Positions 8,174 through 16,873 of a DNA stretch of 36,794 bases are shown in pieces (the stretch's first letter is position 1; every line of letters starts with the position of its first letter). The stretch comes from an uncultured Tateyamaria sp. (lineage in GTDB: Bacteria > Pseudomonadota > Alphaproteobacteria > Rhodobacterales > Rhodobacteraceae). Made by a program: the position numbers and the translations under genes. Under the pieces are notes generated by a model, which saw nothing but the letters and a program-made list of their open reading frames with translations, did not search any database and had not been told where the DNA came from. Location of the stretch: the NCBI RefSeq assembly GCF_947504105.1, contig NZ_CANNGP010000039.1, positions 1 to 36,794 on the forward strand, written 5' to 3'.

Positions 8174-10108
8174 GCCCACGAGTTCCTCGCTGAACGGGAT
8201 CGGCAGAGGGTCCTTGCCCAGCCGTGCCCGGTAGATGGGCAGGCTTTCGGTGACGCGCATGACGTAGTTGCGGGTCTCGCGGAAGGGAATGTGTTCGATC
8301 CAGTCGATGACGTCGAAATCGTCCCGCTCAGCGCGCGGATTGCCATAGCGCAGCATCCACTGGTTGGGGCGCGAGGGACCCGCGTTGTAGGCGGCAGACA
8401 TCAGGACAACGTTGCCATCGAAGCGCCGTGCCAGTTGGCTGAGATATGTGGCCCCCAGCTTTGCGTTATAGGCGGGGTCGGAGATCATGCGGCCTGTTGT
8501 GTGATCGTCAGAGAGTCCAAGGCTGGCCGCAACCTCGCGCCCTGTGCCGGGCATGACCTGCATCAGCCCGCGCGCGCCGACGCTGGATTGCACAACCGGG
8601 TCGAATTCGGATTCGCGGCGGGCGATGGCGAGCGACATTTCGGGGGCCATGGGCAGGTCGGCCTCGGCCAATGGGTGCAGCGGGTAGTAGGGCGCGTGGA
8701 TCGTGATGCCCCGCTGTGCGACGCGTTTGCCGATCATCACCCCGAGATGTGGCTGATCCGCGTCGACGGCGGCTTGGCCGAGCTGACCGGCTTCCGCTCG
8801 GTCGAGGCTTTCGGCGAGGTGGGTCCAGAACCGTTCAGCCAGTGAGAGTTCTCCGGAGGCTTGCAGCAGGAGGCCGGCTTCGAACAGGTCGCGGGTGGCG
8901 AGGGGGCTGTCCTGCCAAGGTTCAAATTGCTCGGAACCGTCAAGGCCGGGCTCAATGGGGAGGCCGCCCTTTTCGGCGGCGAGGAGGCCATAAAAGGAGG
9001 TCTGGTATTGCGCCCCCTCGGCATAGGCGGCTTGGGCTTCTTCGGTATTGCCCATCGCTTCGTGCGCGCGGCCGATCCAGTAACCTGCGCGTCCGCGCGA
9101 GATGGGGGAGCGGGTGGCGTTGCGGTGGTTCTGGAAGTGGCCGAGTGCGACCTCGGGGTCTTTGAGCAAACGCAGGGCGATGTAGCCTGACAGCCATTCC
9201 AGATCGGCATAGGCGGACCCTTCGGTCAGGAAGTGCCGGGTGGCGAGTTGGTAGGCAAGGGCGGCGTCCCCATCCCGCATCTCGTCCCGTGCAAGGGCGC
9301 GGCGGCGGTTGGACCATTCGTCGGGTCGACCGAGGGTGTCGACGGAGCGGGAGCGGTCCATTAGCAGCGCCTTGGCGTCGTCCCAGCGCCCTTTGCGCAG
9401 CCGCCATTCAAAGCGGGCGTGGGCGAGGCCGGGATCGTCCTGCAAGGTGTCTGGCACGGCTTCGATCAAGGCGTCAACATTGTCTGCCAGTGCACGTAGG
9501 CCGATGCGGGCCTGGGCGAGGGCGCTTTGGCCCTTGTCCACGAGGTCGAACATGCGGCGGGCGCTGGTGAAGTCGCCGGACCAGAGCAGCGAGTCGAGGC
9601 GCGCAGCGTTGTGCGGTTTCAGAAGATCGGAGTGTGCGGCGAGGTAGCGCGCTTGCGTGGCGCTCTCCATGGGCATCGTGCGCCACGCCAGCACGAGGTT
9701 CGCCTCTGCCTCGCCCGCCCGCTCCGCACGGATCAGGGCAGTGCCGTGGGCAAGGACGCCCTCGGGTGTTTGTGGGCCGACATTTTCGAAGAAGGACAGG
9801 ATGTCAGCGTCGGATTGGTCGGCCACGACCTCTTCTGATCGTTCGCGCAGCAGCGCCTCGCCCGGCCAGTCGGGGCGTCGCTGAAGGAAGGCGACGACGT
9901 CGGCATAGGTTCCACGCGCGGCGCGCAGGCGTTGCCATTCGATGACATCAGCGGCTACCTCTCCGTCGCGTGCGGCCAGCGCTGCCGCACTGTCCCAGTT
10001 GCCGGAACGCAGCGCTTCCATCGCCCAGCCAAGCGGGCGGGGGCGTTCCGCCAAAGCCGCCACAGACAGTGCAAAAAACAGGGTCAGGGCAAGGGCAATC
10101 CGGGTCAT
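8138..10108 (-). CDS. Soluble lytic murein transglycosylase (Slt family)
   Basis: This 656-residue periplasmic enzyme should cleave the MurNAc-GlcNAc bond of peptidoglycan to give 1,6-anhydro ends. It begins with a signal peptide (MTRIALALTLFFALSVAALA). A long alpha-helical superhelix of TPR/SEL-like repeats fills roughly residues 30-460, and the C-terminal lysozyme-like SLT domain follows. Catalytic Glu is in AIARRESEFDP, with GARGLMQVMPGTG and the AAYNAGPSRPNQW motif downstream, as in Slt70. I chose ATG 10108 because it puts the signal peptide first and has AGGA upstream; the ATG at 10132 lacks a ribosome binding site. The gene faces dapA across 137 bp and its 3' end overlaps the EamA gene by 36 bp. 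Confidence 0.92.
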   Translation of the reverse strand: MTRIALALTLFFALSVAALAERPRPLGWAMEALRSGNWDSAAALAARDGEVAADVIEWQRLRAARGTYADVVAFLQRRPDWPGEALLRERSEEVVADQSDADILSFFENVGPQTPEGVLAHGTALIRAERAGEAEANLVLAWRTMPMESATQARYLAAHSDLLKPHNAARLDSLLWSGDFTSARRMFDLVDKGQSALAQARIGLRALADNVDALIEAVPDTLQDDPGLAHARFEWRLRKGRWDDAKALLMDRSRSVDTLGRPDEWSNRRRALARDEMRDGDAALAYQLATRHFLTEGSAYADLEWLSGYIALRLLKDPEVALGHFQNHRNATRSPISRGRAGYWIGRAHEAMGNTEEAQAAYAEGAQYQTSFYGLLAAEKGGLPIEPGLDGSEQFEPWQDSPLATRDLFEAGLLLQASGELSLAERFWTHLAESLDRAEAGQLGQAAVDADQPHLGVMIGKRVAQRGITIHAPYYPLHPLAEADLPMAPEMSLAIARRESEFDPVVQSSVGARGLMQVMPGTGREVAASLGLSDDHTTGRMISDPAYNAKLGATYLSQLARRFDGNVVLMSAAYNAGPSRPNQWMLRYGNPRAERDDFDVIDWIEHIPFRETRNYVMRVTESLPIYRARLGKDPLPIPFSEELVGSTLLSFAPKGE

Positions 10109-10245
10109 GACTTGCAATTCCTGTCGTCGCATGGCTAGAGCCTAGAGGATATGTGTTGGCCGTGATGTTTCAACTCACGTTTCCGGACATATGCGAAAAT
10201 CATCCCAGGCCCTCTGCCTGCCAAACGTAAAAAAGGAGCGTGAGA

Positions 10246-11118
10246 ATGTTTAAAGGTTCTATGCCTGCCCTCGTCACGCCGTTTCGTAACGGCGCTTTGG
10301 ATCTGGAAACCCTCAAGAAGCTGGTCGAATGGCATATCGGTGAAGGATCGCACGGGTTGGTGCCTGTGGGGACCACGGGCGAAAGCCCCACGCTGAGCCA
10401 TGAGGAGCACGAGACGGTGATTGAAACCGTTGTGACGGCTGCTGCGGGTCGGGTGCCGGTGATTGCCGGGGCCGGGTCGAACAACACGGTGGAAGCCATC
10501 CGTTTTGTCGAGCATGCCGCGCGCGTTGGTGCCGATGCTGCTTTGGTCGTGACGCCCTATTACAACAAGCCCACGCAGCGTGGTTTGATTGCGCACTATA
10601 CGGCGCTGCATGATTGCGCCGATATCCCGATCTTTATCTACAACATTCCGGGCCGGTCGGTGATCGACATGACGCCCGAGACGATGGGCGAGTTGGCTAA
10701 ACTGCCCCGCATTGTCGGCGTCAAAGATGCCACCGGTGATATGGCCCGTGTGTGCGACACACGCATCACCTGTGGCACTGATTTCATCCAGATGTGTGCT
10801 GAAGATGCGGTGGCGCATGGATTCAACGCCGTGGGCGGTGTAGGCTGCATTTCCGTGACCGCCAATGTGGCGCCGAAGCTGTTGAGCCAGATGCAGGAAG
10901 CGTGCCTTGCAGGCGACTATGTGACCGCGCTGGACTTACAGACCAAGCTGATGCCGCTGCATAAGGCGATCTTTACCGAGCCGGGTCTAGTCGGTGCGAA
11001 GTATGCGATGTCGCGTCTGGGCTTGTGTTCGGACGAAGTGCGTTTGCCGCTGACCGGTTTAGCAGATGAGACCAAGGCCATGGTCGACGCGGCCCTGGTG
11101 CGCGCTGGGCTTCTCTGA
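10246..11118 (+). CDS. dapA: 4-hydroxy-tetrahydrodipicolinate synthase
   Basis: DapA condenses pyruvate with aspartate semialdehyde in the lysine/diaminopimelate pathway. The 290-residue TIM-barrel protein has [17 protein letters not shown] near the N terminus, catalytic Tyr132 in FIYNIPGRS and the Schiff-base Lys160 in [10 protein letters not shown]. These closely match the Y133/K161 numbering of the E. coli enzyme. The ATG at 10246 has GGAG at 10235-10238 with 7-nt spacing; the in-frame GTG at 10240 is too close to that site. A strong intrinsic terminator follows 7 bp after the stop. Placement beside the transglycosylase gene suits a shared cell-wall theme, though the two genes are divergent. 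Confidence 0.95.
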   Translation: MFKGSMPALVTPFRNGALDLETLKKLVEWHIGEGSHGLVPVGTTGESPTLSHEEHETVIETVVTAAAGRVPVIAGAGSNNTVEAIRFVEHAARVGADAALVVTPYYNKPTQRGLIAHYTALHDCADIPIFIYNIPGRSVIDMTPETMGELAKLPRIVGVKDATGDMARVCDTRITCGTDFIQMCAEDAVAHGFNAVGGVGCISVTANVAPKLLSQMQEACLAGDYVTALDLQTKLMPLHKAIFTEPGLVGAKYAMSRLGLCSDEVRLPLTGLADETKAMVDAALVRAGLL

Positions 11119-11125
11119 AAGTGAA

Positions 11126-11155
11126 AAGGCGGGCTTTATGGCCCGCCTTGTTTTT
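11126..11155 (+). terminator. Intrinsic terminator of dapA, probably also serving soeC
   Basis: A perfect 9-bp stem AAGGCGGGC / GCCCGCCTT (11126-11134 and 11141-11149) with a 6-nt loop is followed by GTTTTT. On the opposite strand the stem is followed by TTTT (11124-11127), so it may also end the convergent soe operon, whose last stop codon lies at 11154-11156 within the T tract. Confidence 0.9.
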
Positions 11156-12029
11156 ATCGTTTGCCGTAGTAGAGGCCGACCACATGTTCGGCCTCTGCAA
11201 AGAACAGCCAGCGTGAGGCAAGCGCGCCTGCCACGTGGCTGATCACTGCAAGAAGCGCGAGGCCATGCGAGAATGGCGCGGCCGCCAGCAGCAGGACCGG
11301 CAGAACCACCATCAGCACGAATGAGATGATCCGCAGTTTCATGCTGTGCTTGCGCCCCACGACAAATGCAAATTCGCGCAGCAGATAGTTCGTGCCGGTG
11401 TGTGGCGGTTCAAACGCACGCACGCTTCCCCGATTGCCAAGGCCGGTGGCCGTTGCGAGCGTGGTGCCGGAGTTTTTCAGTGCGCCATCGCCTTGCACCC
11501 AAAGCACCACCTGAATGACGCCCGAGATGGCGATCAGCGCCATGGCCCATCTGACTTGACCGGCGAGCAACGCCCCACCGGCCATTGAAAAGCTGAGAAA
11601 CATGGCCGGTGTCAGCGGGGAGTTCCAGCGTGGGATACTCTTGAGCTGGGTGTAGATCATGGAGGTGGTGAACACGGTCAGCAGTGAGAAGATCGCGCCG
11701 ATCAGGCCCAGCAGGCCCCAGCGTTGACCAAAGAACACAAGGCCCATGCCGTAAAGCGCCATGACGATCAGTGCAATGACAGCGCAGACGCCTTCGCGGC
11801 TGAGCCATGAGCTGCGCCATTGCGTGAACGCTTTCATCGCCCGTTCGGGGCGCCCGAGGTGGAAGGTGGACGAAATCAGCCCGCCCACCGCGCACAGGTA
11901 GGCGATGACAAAGAAGGCGAAGGCCATCCAGCCCGTGACCGCGGGGTAGCCGAGGCCGAGGAAGGTCAGAAGGCCGAAGCCAATGCCGGAAAAGACCGTG
12001 AAGAAGATGACTGAGGGGGCTGGATGCAT
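11154..12029 (-). CDS. soeC: SoeC-type membrane anchor of sulfite dehydrogenase (DmsC family)
   Basis: The 291-residue integral membrane protein has about eight hydrophobic segments, from VIFFTVFSGIGFGLLTFLGL to ALLAVISHVAGALASRWLFF. It shows the DmsC-type anchor pattern (SSTFHLGRPERAMKAFTQWRSSWLSREG). It should anchor the Mo- and Fe-S subunits at the cytoplasmic face of the inner membrane and pass electrons to quinone. Its ATG overlaps the soeB stop (ATGA), so expression is coupled to the upstream subunits. Family alone would also allow a DMSO reductase anchor. The neighbouring xsc-pta-ackA genes, and the lack of a Tat signal on the catalytic subunit, point to the cytoplasmic sulfite-oxidising SoeABC type. 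Confidence 0.85.
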   Translation of the reverse strand: MHPAPSVIFFTVFSGIGFGLLTFLGLGYPAVTGWMAFAFFVIAYLCAVGGLISSTFHLGRPERAMKAFTQWRSSWLSREGVCAVIALIVMALYGMGLVFFGQRWGLLGLIGAIFSLLTVFTTSMIYTQLKSIPRWNSPLTPAMFLSFSMAGGALLAGQVRWAMALIAISGVIQVVLWVQGDGALKNSGTTLATATGLGNRGSVRAFEPPHTGTNYLLREFAFVVGRKHSMKLRIISFVLMVVLPVLLLAAAPFSHGLALLAVISHVAGALASRWLFFAEAEHVVGLYYGKR

Positions 12030-12787
12030 CAGAGTTTCTCCAACGTCTTGTCGAGCCAGCCAAGGAAGCCCTTGGCTTCCTGTGCGACGGGTTCGAGGTA
12101 GGGGGCAAGGATGTCGATGTCGCCCGCGCCTTCGGACAACGTGTCCTTGGGACGTGGCGGCAGGTATTGATTCACGGGCTTGGTGCCTTGTTCCGGCATC
12201 AGGTCCATGCCGCCGCGTTCGGCGGTGAGTTTGGACACGTTGCTGTCTGGGTCGGCGAAGTCACCGAAGTGGCGTGCGCCTGCGGGACATGTGCGCACGC
12301 AAGCCGGTTCGCGGTCTTCCTCGGGCAGGTTTTCGTTATAGATGCGGTCAACACAGAGGGTGCATTTTTTCATCACCTTTTCGACCGCGTCCATTTCGCG
12401 TGCGCCGTACGGGCAGGCCCATGCGCAGAGACCGCACCCGATGCAGTCGCTTTCGTTGACCAGAACGATCCCATCCTCGACCCGTTTGTAGCTGGCCCCC
12501 GTGGGGCAGACCGTGACGCAAGGTGCGTCGTCGCAATGCAGGCAGGATTTGGGAAAGTGGATTAGTTGCGCTTCGCCCTGTTCGGGCTGCACTTCGTAGC
12601 TGTGGACACGGTTCAGGAATGTGCCGGACGGATCACTGCCATACGCATCGGTATCCGAAAGAGGTGCGCCGTAGTTTTCGGTGTTCCAGCCTTTGCACGA
12701 GATCACGCAAGCGTGGCAGCCGACACAGGTATCGAGGTCGATGACAAGACCGAGTTTGCGGTCTGTGGATTTGGGAAGGGTGGTCAT
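12029..12787 (-). CDS. soeB: SoeB-type four-cluster ferredoxin subunit
   Basis: This 252-residue electron-transfer subunit carries cysteine groups for four [4Fe-4S] clusters: CVGCHACVISC near residue 21, CLHCDDAPCVTVCP, CIGCGLCAWACPYG, and CTLCVDRI together with CVRTCPAG. It relays electrons from the molybdenum subunit to the membrane anchor. The layout is that of DmsB/PsrB/SoeB proteins. GAGGAC just upstream of the ATG is a good ribosome binding site, and the start also overlaps the stop of a 69-codon ORF (ATGA). The stop overlaps the soeC start. Subunit type is firm; sulfite as substrate rests on operon context. Confidence 0.9.
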   Translation of the reverse strand: MTTLPKSTDRKLGLVIDLDTCVGCHACVISCKGWNTENYGAPLSDTDAYGSDPSGTFLNRVHSYEVQPEQGEAQLIHFPKSCLHCDDAPCVTVCPTGASYKRVEDGIVLVNESDCIGCGLCAWACPYGAREMDAVEKVMKKCTLCVDRIYNENLPEEDREPACVRTCPAGARHFGDFADPDSNVSKLTAERGGMDLMPEQGTKPVNQYLPPRPKDTLSEGAGDIDILAPYLEPVAQEAKGFLGWLDKTLEKL

Positions 12788-12993
12788 GCGGTTGTCCTCG
12801 TTGAGAGGGCAGGACTGGGGCTCTGCCCCAGACCCCGGAGTTTATTTGGCAAGATGAAGGGAGCAGCGTTGCCATTGGCGCCAATTGGTTCCGCCTTGGA
12901 GGCGTCCCAGTTGGTGATGAAGTAGATGAATGTGCCGACGGCAATCGTGACGAAGGCCGCGATGGCAAGGAGGGTGCGCTGGATCGGTGTCAT
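12784..12993 (-). CDS. Small single-span membrane protein between soeA and soeB
   Basis: A 69-codon frame starts MTPIQRTLLAIAAFVTIAVG and has one clear membrane helix (about residues 7-28). A polar segment NWDASKAEPIGANGNAAPF and a low-complexity tail follow. Its ATG (12991-12993) overlaps the soeA stop and its TGA (12784-12786) overlaps the soeB start, both as ATGA. This mirrors all other junctions in the operon and argues for real, coupled translation. The last 20 or so codons run through a palindromic intergenic repeat, so the tail is probably not conserved. I recognise no family. It could be a small accessory subunit, assembly factor or leftover spacer ORF; the function is unknown. Confidence 0.65.
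   Translation of the reverse strand: MTPIQRTLLAIAAFVTIAVGTFIYFITNWDASKAEPIGANGNAAPFILPNKLRGLGQSPSPALSTRTTA
12811..12859. repeat. Rhodobacteraceae-type palindromic intergenic repeat
   Basis: The element contains a 7-bp palindrome (CTGGGGC-TCT-GCCCCAG, 12815-12831), then ACCCCGGAG, an AT-rich step and GGCAAGATGAAG. GC-rich palindromes followed by CCCCGGAGTATTT and GGCCAAATGAA-like tails are dispersed widely in Rhodobacter and Roseobacter genomes, from my general knowledge. Only this copy is evident in the window. It sits between soeA and soeB, inside the 3' end of the 69-codon ORF. Confidence 0.6.
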
Positions 12994-15806
12994 TTGCCCA
13001 CCTTCCATGTGAGTTGCTTTGGCCCTTTGCCCACGGGCGATTTGATGGGCTCCATTGCGGGCTGGGATTCGGTGGGAGCTTCGGCTTTTTCGATGCGCAC
13101 CTTGAGGTCGAACCACGCCGCTTGCCCCGTGATCGGGTCGGAGTTGGCCCATCTCAGTCCGTCACCCTTGGGCGGCAGCAGCTCGTGCATCAGGTGGTTC
13201 AGAAGGAAGCCCTTGGTCGCTTCGGGTGCGTTTTCGTCGAGCGCCCAGGCCCCTTTGCGCTTGCCGATCGCATTCCACGTCCAGATCGTGTTTTCGTTGA
13301 GCGCGGCCATTTCGAGGACTGGAACGGTGATTTCGCCGTGGGGCGAGGTCACCTTGGCCCAATCGCCGTCACTGAGGTCGTTGTCACGCATCAGCTTGGT
13401 TGGCAGGTAGAGCGGGTTGTGACCGTGGAGTTGCCGGAGCCACGCATTTTGCGACCCCCACGAGTGGTACATTGCCATGGGGCGCTGTGTGAGCGCTGTG
13501 ATGGGGAAGTCGTCCACCTTGTTTTCCGGCGCGGGGTCGTACCAGATTGGAAGCGGGTCCATTGTCGCTTTGATCCGTTCGCGCAGGTGGTCGGGGGGCT
13601 GGCGGTCGCCGTGTCCTTCGGCCGCCAGTTGGAAGCGCCGCATCGGTTCTACATAGAGCGAGAACAGGTAGGGTTGTGGGCTGTCGTAGAGTCCGAGGTT
13701 CACCGCCCAATCCTGATAGTCGGCGTTCCATGGTTTGTAGTAGTTCGCGCCGTCCGGGATGTGTTCGACAAAGAAACCGCCGTTTTCGATGTATTTGTCG
13801 AGCTGGTCCGGGTTCACATCGCCGCGGCCGGCCTGATCGCCGTCCCCGCGGAACCCCGCGAGCGGGCCAATGCCCGGCTTGCGCTGGTGGTTGACGATGT
13901 AGTCGGCATAGTCGGCATATTTCTGGCTACCGTCTTCGTTGGTGAAGCCGGGCAGGCCGAGCTTGCCGCCGAGTTCGCATAGTACAGACTGGAAGCCGCG
14001 TACGTCGCGGTCGGGTTCAATCACCGGCCAGCGGATAGCATCGGCGGCGGCATCGGCCTCACAGATCGGGCGGTCGAGCAGGGAGATGCAGTCGTGACGT
14101 TCGAGGTAGGTCGTGTCTGGCAGGATCAGGTCGGCATAGGCCACCATTTCTGAGCTATACGCATCCGAATATATGATGCGTGGGATGACATATTCGCCGT
14201 CCTCGTCCTTGTCCGTCAGCATGTCCATCACGCCACGAGTGTTCATGGAGGAGTTCCACGACATGTTCGCCATATACATGAACAGCGTGTCGATCTTGTA
14301 AGGATCGCCTGCGTGTGCATTCGAGATCACCATATGCATCAGGCCATGGGCGCTCATCGGGTTTTCCCAAGTGAAGGCTTTGTCGATGCGGGCGGGTGTG
14401 CCGTCTTCTTTCAGCGCCAGATCGTCGGGGCCTTGCACGAAGCCGAGGTGAGGGCCGTCGAGCGGGCAGTCAGGTTGCACGCCGCAATGGGGTTTGGGGT
14501 GCGCTGTGGCGGGTTTGGGGTAGGGCGGTTTGAAGCGGAAGCCTCCGGGGACCTCAACACTGCCCAAAAGGATTTGCAGCACATGTAGCGCGCGGCAGGT
14601 CTGGAACCCGTTGGCGTGGGCAGAGATGCCGCGCATGGAGTGGAAGGACACGGGACGACCTTGCATCGTTTTATGCGTCTCGCCACGGAAGTCGGTCCAT
14701 TCCTGTTCCAGCTCAAACGCTTCGTCAAAGGCGACGCGGGCAATCTCGGCGGCCAGGGTCCGGATGCGTTTGGCAGAGATGCCGACGCGGTCGGCCACAG
14801 CTTCGGGGGCGTATTCATCCGACAGGTAGCGTTCGGCCATGTGCTGCATGACGGTGCGGTGTGATATGCCTGCGTGGCGATGCGTGGCAGTGAGGTCGGG
14901 TTTCACGCCCTTCTGATCGAACGGGGTTAGCTTGCCGGTGGCGCGGTCCATCACCAGTTCTTTGCCATCATCGTCGCGCAGCAGGAGGCCGAATTCCGGG
15001 GACTTTTCGTCACCGTTCACAAGGCAGGGCGCGTTGGTGAATTGGGCAAGATAGTTCACGTCGATCTTGCCCGCTTTCATCAGGCAATGGACCATCGACA
15101 GAATGAACAGACCGTCGGTGCCGGGTGTGATGCCGACCCAATCATCGGCCACGGCGTTGTAGCCGGTGCGGATCGGGTTCACGCCGATGACACGGGCGCC
15201 GCGGCCCTTGATCTTGCCAATCCCCATCTTGATCGGGTTGCTGTCGTGGTCTTCGGCGACGCCGAACAGCATGAACAGCTTGGTGTGGTCCCAGTCGGGC
15301 TGGCCGAATTCCCAGAATGCGCCGCCCATCGTGTAGATGCCCGCGGCGGCCATGTTGACCGAGCAGAAACCACCATGTGCGGCGTAGTTAGGCGTGCCAA
15401 AGTTCTGGGCGAAGAAGCTCGTGAAGCTTTGGCTTTGGTCACGGCCGGTGAAAAAGGCGAGTTTCGACGGGTCATCCCTACGGATGGGGGCCAGCCAATC
15501 GGTTGCGATTTGCAGGGCTTCATCCCATTCGATTTCTTGGAATTCACCGGAGCCGCGTTCACCCACACGCTTTAGTGGCTTGCGCAGGCGCGACGGGGCG
15601 TTGACCTGCATGATGCCTGCGGAGCCCTTGGCGCAGAGCACACCCTGGTTCACCGGGTGATCGCGGTTGCCTTCGATATAGGCAACTTTACCATCCTTGA
15701 GGTGCACGTTGATCCCGCAGCGGCAAGCGCACATGTAACAGGTGGTCTTGCGGACTTCGTCCGAGACTTTTGGGGACAGGTTGATATCCGGTTGGTCTTT
15801 GGGCAT
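12990..15806 (-). CDS. soeA: SoeA-type molybdopterin sulfite dehydrogenase catalytic subunit
   Basis: The 938-residue protein belongs to the DMSO-reductase superfamily with bis-MGD molybdenum cofactor. Cysteines C23, C26 and C30 in TCYMCACRCG, with C58 in VLCAKG, bind a [4Fe-4S] cluster. GGFCSVNMAAAG (C148) lies where the Mo-ligand residue of the family is found. No twin-arginine signal precedes the cluster motif, so the enzyme is cytoplasmic. This separates SoeA from periplasmic DMSO or polysulfide reductases and from SorA. With SoeB and SoeC it would oxidise the sulfite released by Xsc to sulfate. The ATG at 15804-15806 overlaps the ackA stop and its own stop overlaps the next small ORF, so it is translated as part of the ackA mRNA. 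Substrate assignment is by context. Confidence 0.87.
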   Translation of the reverse strand: MPKDQPDINLSPKVSDEVRKTTCYMCACRCGINVHLKDGKVAYIEGNRDHPVNQGVLCAKGSAGIMQVNAPSRLRKPLKRVGERGSGEFQEIEWDEALQIATDWLAPIRRDDPSKLAFFTGRDQSQSFTSFFAQNFGTPNYAAHGGFCSVNMAAAGIYTMGGAFWEFGQPDWDHTKLFMLFGVAEDHDSNPIKMGIGKIKGRGARVIGVNPIRTGYNAVADDWVGITPGTDGLFILSMVHCLMKAGKIDVNYLAQFTNAPCLVNGDEKSPEFGLLLRDDDGKELVMDRATGKLTPFDQKGVKPDLTATHRHAGISHRTVMQHMAERYLSDEYAPEAVADRVGISAKRIRTLAAEIARVAFDEAFELEQEWTDFRGETHKTMQGRPVSFHSMRGISAHANGFQTCRALHVLQILLGSVEVPGGFRFKPPYPKPATAHPKPHCGVQPDCPLDGPHLGFVQGPDDLALKEDGTPARIDKAFTWENPMSAHGLMHMVISNAHAGDPYKIDTLFMYMANMSWNSSMNTRGVMDMLTDKDEDGEYVIPRIIYSDAYSSEMVAYADLILPDTTYLERHDCISLLDRPICEADAAADAIRWPVIEPDRDVRGFQSVLCELGGKLGLPGFTNEDGSQKYADYADYIVNHQRKPGIGPLAGFRGDGDQAGRGDVNPDQLDKYIENGGFFVEHIPDGANYYKPWNADYQDWAVNLGLYDSPQPYLFSLYVEPMRRFQLAAEGHGDRQPPDHLRERIKATMDPLPIWYDPAPENKVDDFPITALTQRPMAMYHSWGSQNAWLRQLHGHNPLYLPTKLMRDNDLSDGDWAKVTSPHGEITVPVLEMAALNENTIWTWNAIGKRKGAWALDENAPEATKGFLLNHLMHELLPPKGDGLRWANSDPITGQAAWFDLKVRIEKAEAPTESQPAMEPIKSPVGKGPKQLTWKVGK

Positions 15807-16873
15807 CAGGTGTCTCCTTGTATGAGGGCGCGGGCGCCAGTTGCGATTTGGCGTTCTTCGTCGGCTTTGACCACATGTACCGGGACATCGCCGAAAAGCC
15901 GCAAGTGTTCCATGATACGGGTTCGAATGGGCTCTGCATTCTCGCCGATGCCACCCGTGAAAGCGACTGCGTCAAGACCGCCCATCGCGACGATGGCAGA
16001 ACCTGCGTGCCGTGCGGCCCAGTAGCAGAAGTGTTCAACGGCGAGGCGTGCCGCGTCGGTGTCGGCGGCCAACAGCAGGCGCATGTCGTTGCTGCCGCCA
16101 AGCCCCTTGAGCCCGCTTTCATGATTGAGCATGTGTGCCGCTGCGCCAGGCCCATAGATCTCGGCCAGCCGCAGGACGGCCATGCCGTCAATGGCGCCCG
16201 AGCGGGTGCACATGGTCAGACCGTCCAGAGGGGAGTAACCCATGGATGTTGCGACCGACGTGCCCTTGTGAATAGCACAGAGGGAGGCGCCGGAGCCAAG
16301 ATGGAAAGCGAGCAGCCGCTCGGGCAGCGCGTCGCCGAATTGCGTGACAATCCAGGCGTAGCTGAGGCCGTGGAACCCGTAGCGGCGGATGCCCATGGAG
16401 CGGGGTTCCTTGGGCAGGGCATAGGTGGTCGCAACCTCGGGCTGGTTTGCGTGGAACGCGGTGCCGAAGCTGGCGTATTGGGGCAAGGCGGGTGCGAGGG
16501 TTTGCAGGGCGCGGATGCCCGCAAGGTTCTTTGGGTTGTGCAAGGGCGCGAGCGGCGTTGCCGCTTCGATCCCGGCGATCACGGTGACATCGATGGCGCA
16601 GGGATCAACCAAGGAGGTGCCGCCATGCACCACGCGGTGGGCTGCCGCCGTCAAATGGTCCGGCGTGATCCCCTGTCTGGTGAGGCTGTCGAGGATCGTC
16701 GTCAGTGCCGCGTCATGATCGGGTGCGTTGACGTTCTGGTCTTCGTCCCCAAGTGTCAGGTGGGCCAATGCGCCGCCAATGCCGCTGACCTGTCCTGCCA
16801 TCACTTCTGTCAGGTCGGGCTGGAACAGCGCGACCTTGATGGAGGAGGAGCCTGCATTGACGACAAGGATCAT
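15806..16873 (-). CDS. ackA: Acetate kinase
   Basis: AckA interconverts acetyl phosphate plus ADP and acetate plus ATP. Here it can harvest ATP from the acetyl phosphate made by Xsc. The 355-residue protein opens with the ASKHA phosphate-binding loop MILVVNAGSSSIKVALF and has AAHRVVHGG, FGTAFHAN, YGFHGLSYAW, HLGSGASLCAI and VAFTGGIGENA, all characteristic of acetate kinases. It is somewhat shorter than the ~400-residue E. coli enzyme. I placed the start at 16873 because it gives the canonical N terminus and overlaps the pta stop (ATGA); the frame extending to 16987 adds only Arg/Gly-rich residues. The stop overlaps the soeA start. Confidence 0.93.
   Translation of the reverse strand: MILVVNAGSSSIKVALFQPDLTEVMAGQVSGIGGALAHLTLGDEDQNVNAPDHDAALTTILDSLTRQGITPDHLTAAAHRVVHGGTSLVDPCAIDVTVIAGIEAATPLAPLHNPKNLAGIRALQTLAPALPQYASFGTAFHANQPEVATTYALPKEPRSMGIRRYGFHGLSYAWIVTQFGDALPERLLAFHLGSGASLCAIHKGTSVATSMGYSPLDGLTMCTRSGAIDGMAVLRLAEIYGPGAAAHMLNHESGLKGLGGSNDMRLLLAADTDAARLAVEHFCYWAARHAGSAIVAMGGLDAVAFTGGIGENAEPIRTRIMEHLRLFGDVPVHVVKADEERQIATGARALIQGDT

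Noticed and set aside
11154-15806. Assignment of the three-subunit molybdoenzyme as DMSO or polysulfide reductase
   Set aside because: The catalytic subunit has no twin-arginine signal, and the operon is coupled to xsc-pta-ackA, which fits cytoplasmic sulfite oxidation better.
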